From Microcaldota archaeon (GTDB lineage Archaea; Micrarchaeota; Micrarchaeia; Anstonellales; Anstonellaceae), in assembly GCA_023248455.1 (NCBI GenBank), contig JAHFEN010000014.1:1-7231 (forward strand): a stretch of 7,231 bases of DNA. Reading direction: 5' to 3'. A program made the translations under genes and the position numbers. Positions 5,640 through 7,231 of the stretch are shown here, in pieces. How positions within the stretch are numbered: the first letter of the stretch is position 1; the number at the start of each line of letters is the position of its first letter. The notes under the pieces are model-generated. The model worked only from the letters and a program-made list of their open reading frames with translations, was not told the DNA's origin and ran no database searches.

Positions 5640-7231
5640 ATGCCCAGAAGAAATGACATCAAAAAGGTCCTTGTTATCGGCAGCGGCCCGATAGTAATAG
5701 GCCAGTCGGCAGAGTTTGACTACTCTGGCTCCCAGGCCTGCACCAGCCTGCGCGCCGAGGGAGCAAAGGTGGTGGTTGTGAACTCCAATCCCGCCACCAT
5801 ACAGACCGACAGGGAGATTGCAGACATAGTTTACATCGAGCCCTTGCGCGCTGATTTCATTGAAAGGATAATCGAGAAGGAAAGGCCGCAGGGGCTGATT
5901 GCCACCATGGGCGGGCAGACCGGCCTGAATCTTGCTGTCGAGCTTCACAAAAAAGGGATTCTGGAAAAATATGGCGTGGAGCTTCTGGGCACATGCATTG
6001 ACGCGATTGAAATGGCTGAGGACAGGGGAAAATTCAAGGGTCTCATGGAGAAAATCGGCGAGCCCATACCTGAGAGCGTGGCTGCCAATAATTTTGAGGA
6101 GGCTGATGGGTTTGCAGCGAAGCATCCTTTCCCTCTCATCTTAAGGCCTGCTTTCACGCTGGGCGGAACTGGAGGGGGGATCGCGAGAAGCCAGGAGGAA
6201 TTCCACAAGCTTCTGGAGCTTGGGTTCACCCTCTCGCCTACGCATCAGGTGCTGGTCGAGGAGTCGGTGATTGGTTGGGGCGAGTTCGAGTATGAGATGA
6301 TGCGGGATGGGAATGACAACTGCATCACCATTTGCAATATGGAAAACATTGACCCGATGGGCGTGCACACTGGCGAGTCGATTGTTGTGGCACCCTCTCA
6401 AACCCTCTCTGATGACGAGCACCAGATGCTGAGGAGCGCTGCGATAAAGATAATCCGCGCACTGAAAATTGAGGGCGGCTGCAACATACAGTTTGCGCTC
6501 AACCAGAAAAGCGGCGAGTATGTTGTGGTGGAAGTCAACCCCCGCCTTTCGCGCTCGTCGGCCCTCGCCTCAAAGGCAACTGGCTATCCGATTGCACGAG
6601 TGGCTGCGAAAATTGCCCTCGGGCTTGGCCTGCACGAAATAAAGAATGCTGTGACCAAGACCACGCCTGCAGCATTTGAGCCCTCGCTTGACTACTGCGT
6701 GGTGAAAATCCCGAGATGGCCATTTGACAAAATCCCTGAGAGCAACCGCGTCATTGGCACGCAGATGAAGTCAACAGGGGAAACCATGGCAATAGGCAGG
6801 ACTTTTGAGGAGGCGTTTGGCAAGGCGCTCCGTTCGGTTGAGATGAAAAAGGTGAAGATCCGTGATAAGGAAATCGAGCTCCATCTCACTGCGCCCACTG
6901 ACCTGAGGGCATATGCAATTCTTGAGGCGCTGAGGCTGGGGTGGGAAAGGGAAAGGATATGCGCGCTGACTGAAATACACCCTTGGTTTTTGGACAGGCT
7001 TGCGGCTTTCGCGAACATGGAAAACAGGCTGAAGCATGAAGTGTTTGGAAGGAACCTCCTCTACGAGGCAAAAAGAATGGGCTATTCCGATGAGGAGATT
7101 GCGCAGGTGATAGGGCACGAAACCTCCATGGTCAGGGAAATGCGGAAAAAAGCAGGGATTGTGCCTGTTTACAAGATGGTGGACACCTGTGCTGCCGAGT
7201 TTGAGGCGCTGACCCCATACTATTACTCCAC
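5640..7231 (+). CDS. carB: Carbamoyl-phosphate synthetase, large (ATP-grasp) subunit, cut by the window edge
   Basis: The first 530 residues of the subunit that makes carbamoyl phosphate from bicarbonate, ammonia and two ATP; full-length relatives are about 1050-1080 residues. Visible in order: the pre-ATP-grasp domain with VLVIGSGPIVIGQSAEFDYSG (10-30) and NSNPATIQTD (48-57); MGGQTGLNLA (90-99); and the first ATP-grasp domain (about 128-335) with RPAFTLGGTGGG (169-180), NMENIDPMGVHTGESI (233-248) and EVNPRLSRSSALASKATGYP (298-317). Then comes KIPRWPFDKI (356-365) and the helical oligomerisation domain (about 405-530) ending in VDTCAAEFEALTPYYYS. This half is the carboxyphosphate-forming half and is intact. 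Whether the second synthetase half is fused, as in bacteria, or is a separate gene, as in some archaea, cannot be seen. The ATG at 5640 has an SD and fits the family N-terminus. It lies 77 bases after argF. Confidence 0.97.
   Translation, partial: MPRRNDIKKVLVIGSGPIVIGQSAEFDYSGSQACTSLRAEGAKVVVVNSNPATIQTDREIADIVYIEPLRADFIERIIEKERPQGLIATMGGQTGLNLAVELHKKGILEKYGVELLGTCIDAIEMAEDRGKFKGLMEKIGEPIPESVAANNFEEADGFAAKHPFPLILRPAFTLGGTGGGIARSQEEFHKLLELGFTLSPTHQVLVEESVIGWGEFEYEMMRDGNDNCITICNMENIDPMGVHTGESIVVAPSQTLSDDEHQMLRSAAIKIIRALKIEGGCNIQFALNQKSGEYVVVEVNPRLSRSSALASKATGYPIARVAAKIALGLGLHEIKNAVTKTTPAAFEPSLDYCVVKIPRWPFDKIPESNRVIGTQMKSTGETMAIGRTFEEAFGKALRSVEMKKVKIRDKEIELHLTAPTDLRAYAILEALRLGWERERICALTEIHPWFLDRLAAFANMENRLKHEVFGRNLLYEAKRMGYSDEEIAQVIGHETSMVREMRKKAGIVPVYKMVDTCAAEFEALTPYYYS

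Noticed and set aside
5301..6125. 274-codon open frame on the minus strand across the argF-carB junction
   Set aside because: It lies antisense to two strongly conserved enzymes, its product resembles no family I know, and it has no plausible SD or promoter. It is a by-product of codon bias.
1..7231. CRISPR array, insertion sequence, tRNA, rRNA or phage module
   Set aside because: Coding genes fill almost the whole window with gaps of at most about 80 bases. I saw no regularly spaced repeats, transposase motifs, terminal inverted repeats or cloverleaf sequence.

Overview
The window most likely comes from an archaeon, with the phylum unresolved. Three signals point that way. TATA-box-like octamers lie before the two probable transcription-unit starts. 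The genes just behind those boxes lack a Shine-Dalgarno (SD) sequence, whereas internal genes have good ones. There is also a eukaryote-like (GT3/GYS-type) glycogen synthase beside compact arginine/pyrimidine genes. A DPANN-type lineage such as Micrarchaeota or Diapherotrites would fit, but this is inference. Two of the five genes end in TGA at the expected family C-terminus, so the code looks standard. All genes are on the + strand and no intergenic gap exceeds about 80 bases.

Layout. (1) 23-1216: an unrecognised protein of about 400 residues with a probable acyltransferase-like (GNAT/FemAB-like) C-terminal half. It is clearly more AT-rich than everything downstream, and its frame is open to the left edge, so the true start may lie outside. 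(2) 1253-3504: a two-gene unit made of a GT3 glycogen synthase and a minimal two-helix K+ channel, overlapping by one base (TAATG). It is preceded by a TATA-like box placed for a leaderless mRNA and followed by a stem-loop around the channel stop codon. (3) 3567-7231: carA - argF - carB. These are the glutaminase subunit of carbamoyl-phosphate synthetase, ornithine carbamoyltransferase, and the ATP-using large subunit, which is cut by the right edge at residue 530. A TATA-like box precedes carA, and a long imperfect hairpin lies between argF and carB.

Function. CarA releases ammonia from glutamine and CarB turns it with bicarbonate and ATP into carbamoyl phosphate. ArgF condenses that with ornithine to citrulline for arginine synthesis, and the remainder feeds pyrimidine synthesis. 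Placing argF between the two synthetase subunits ties producer and consumer into one transcript. The glycogen synthase implies a storage polyglucan; why it is translationally coupled to a K+ channel is not evident.

Most of the window is ordinary core metabolism. I see no CRISPR array, insertion sequence, tRNA, rRNA or phage gene. The items most worth a second look are the synthase-channel pair, the synthase's missing regulatory arginine cluster, the argF-carB hairpin with a competing pairing next to the carB SD, and the compositionally distinct first gene.
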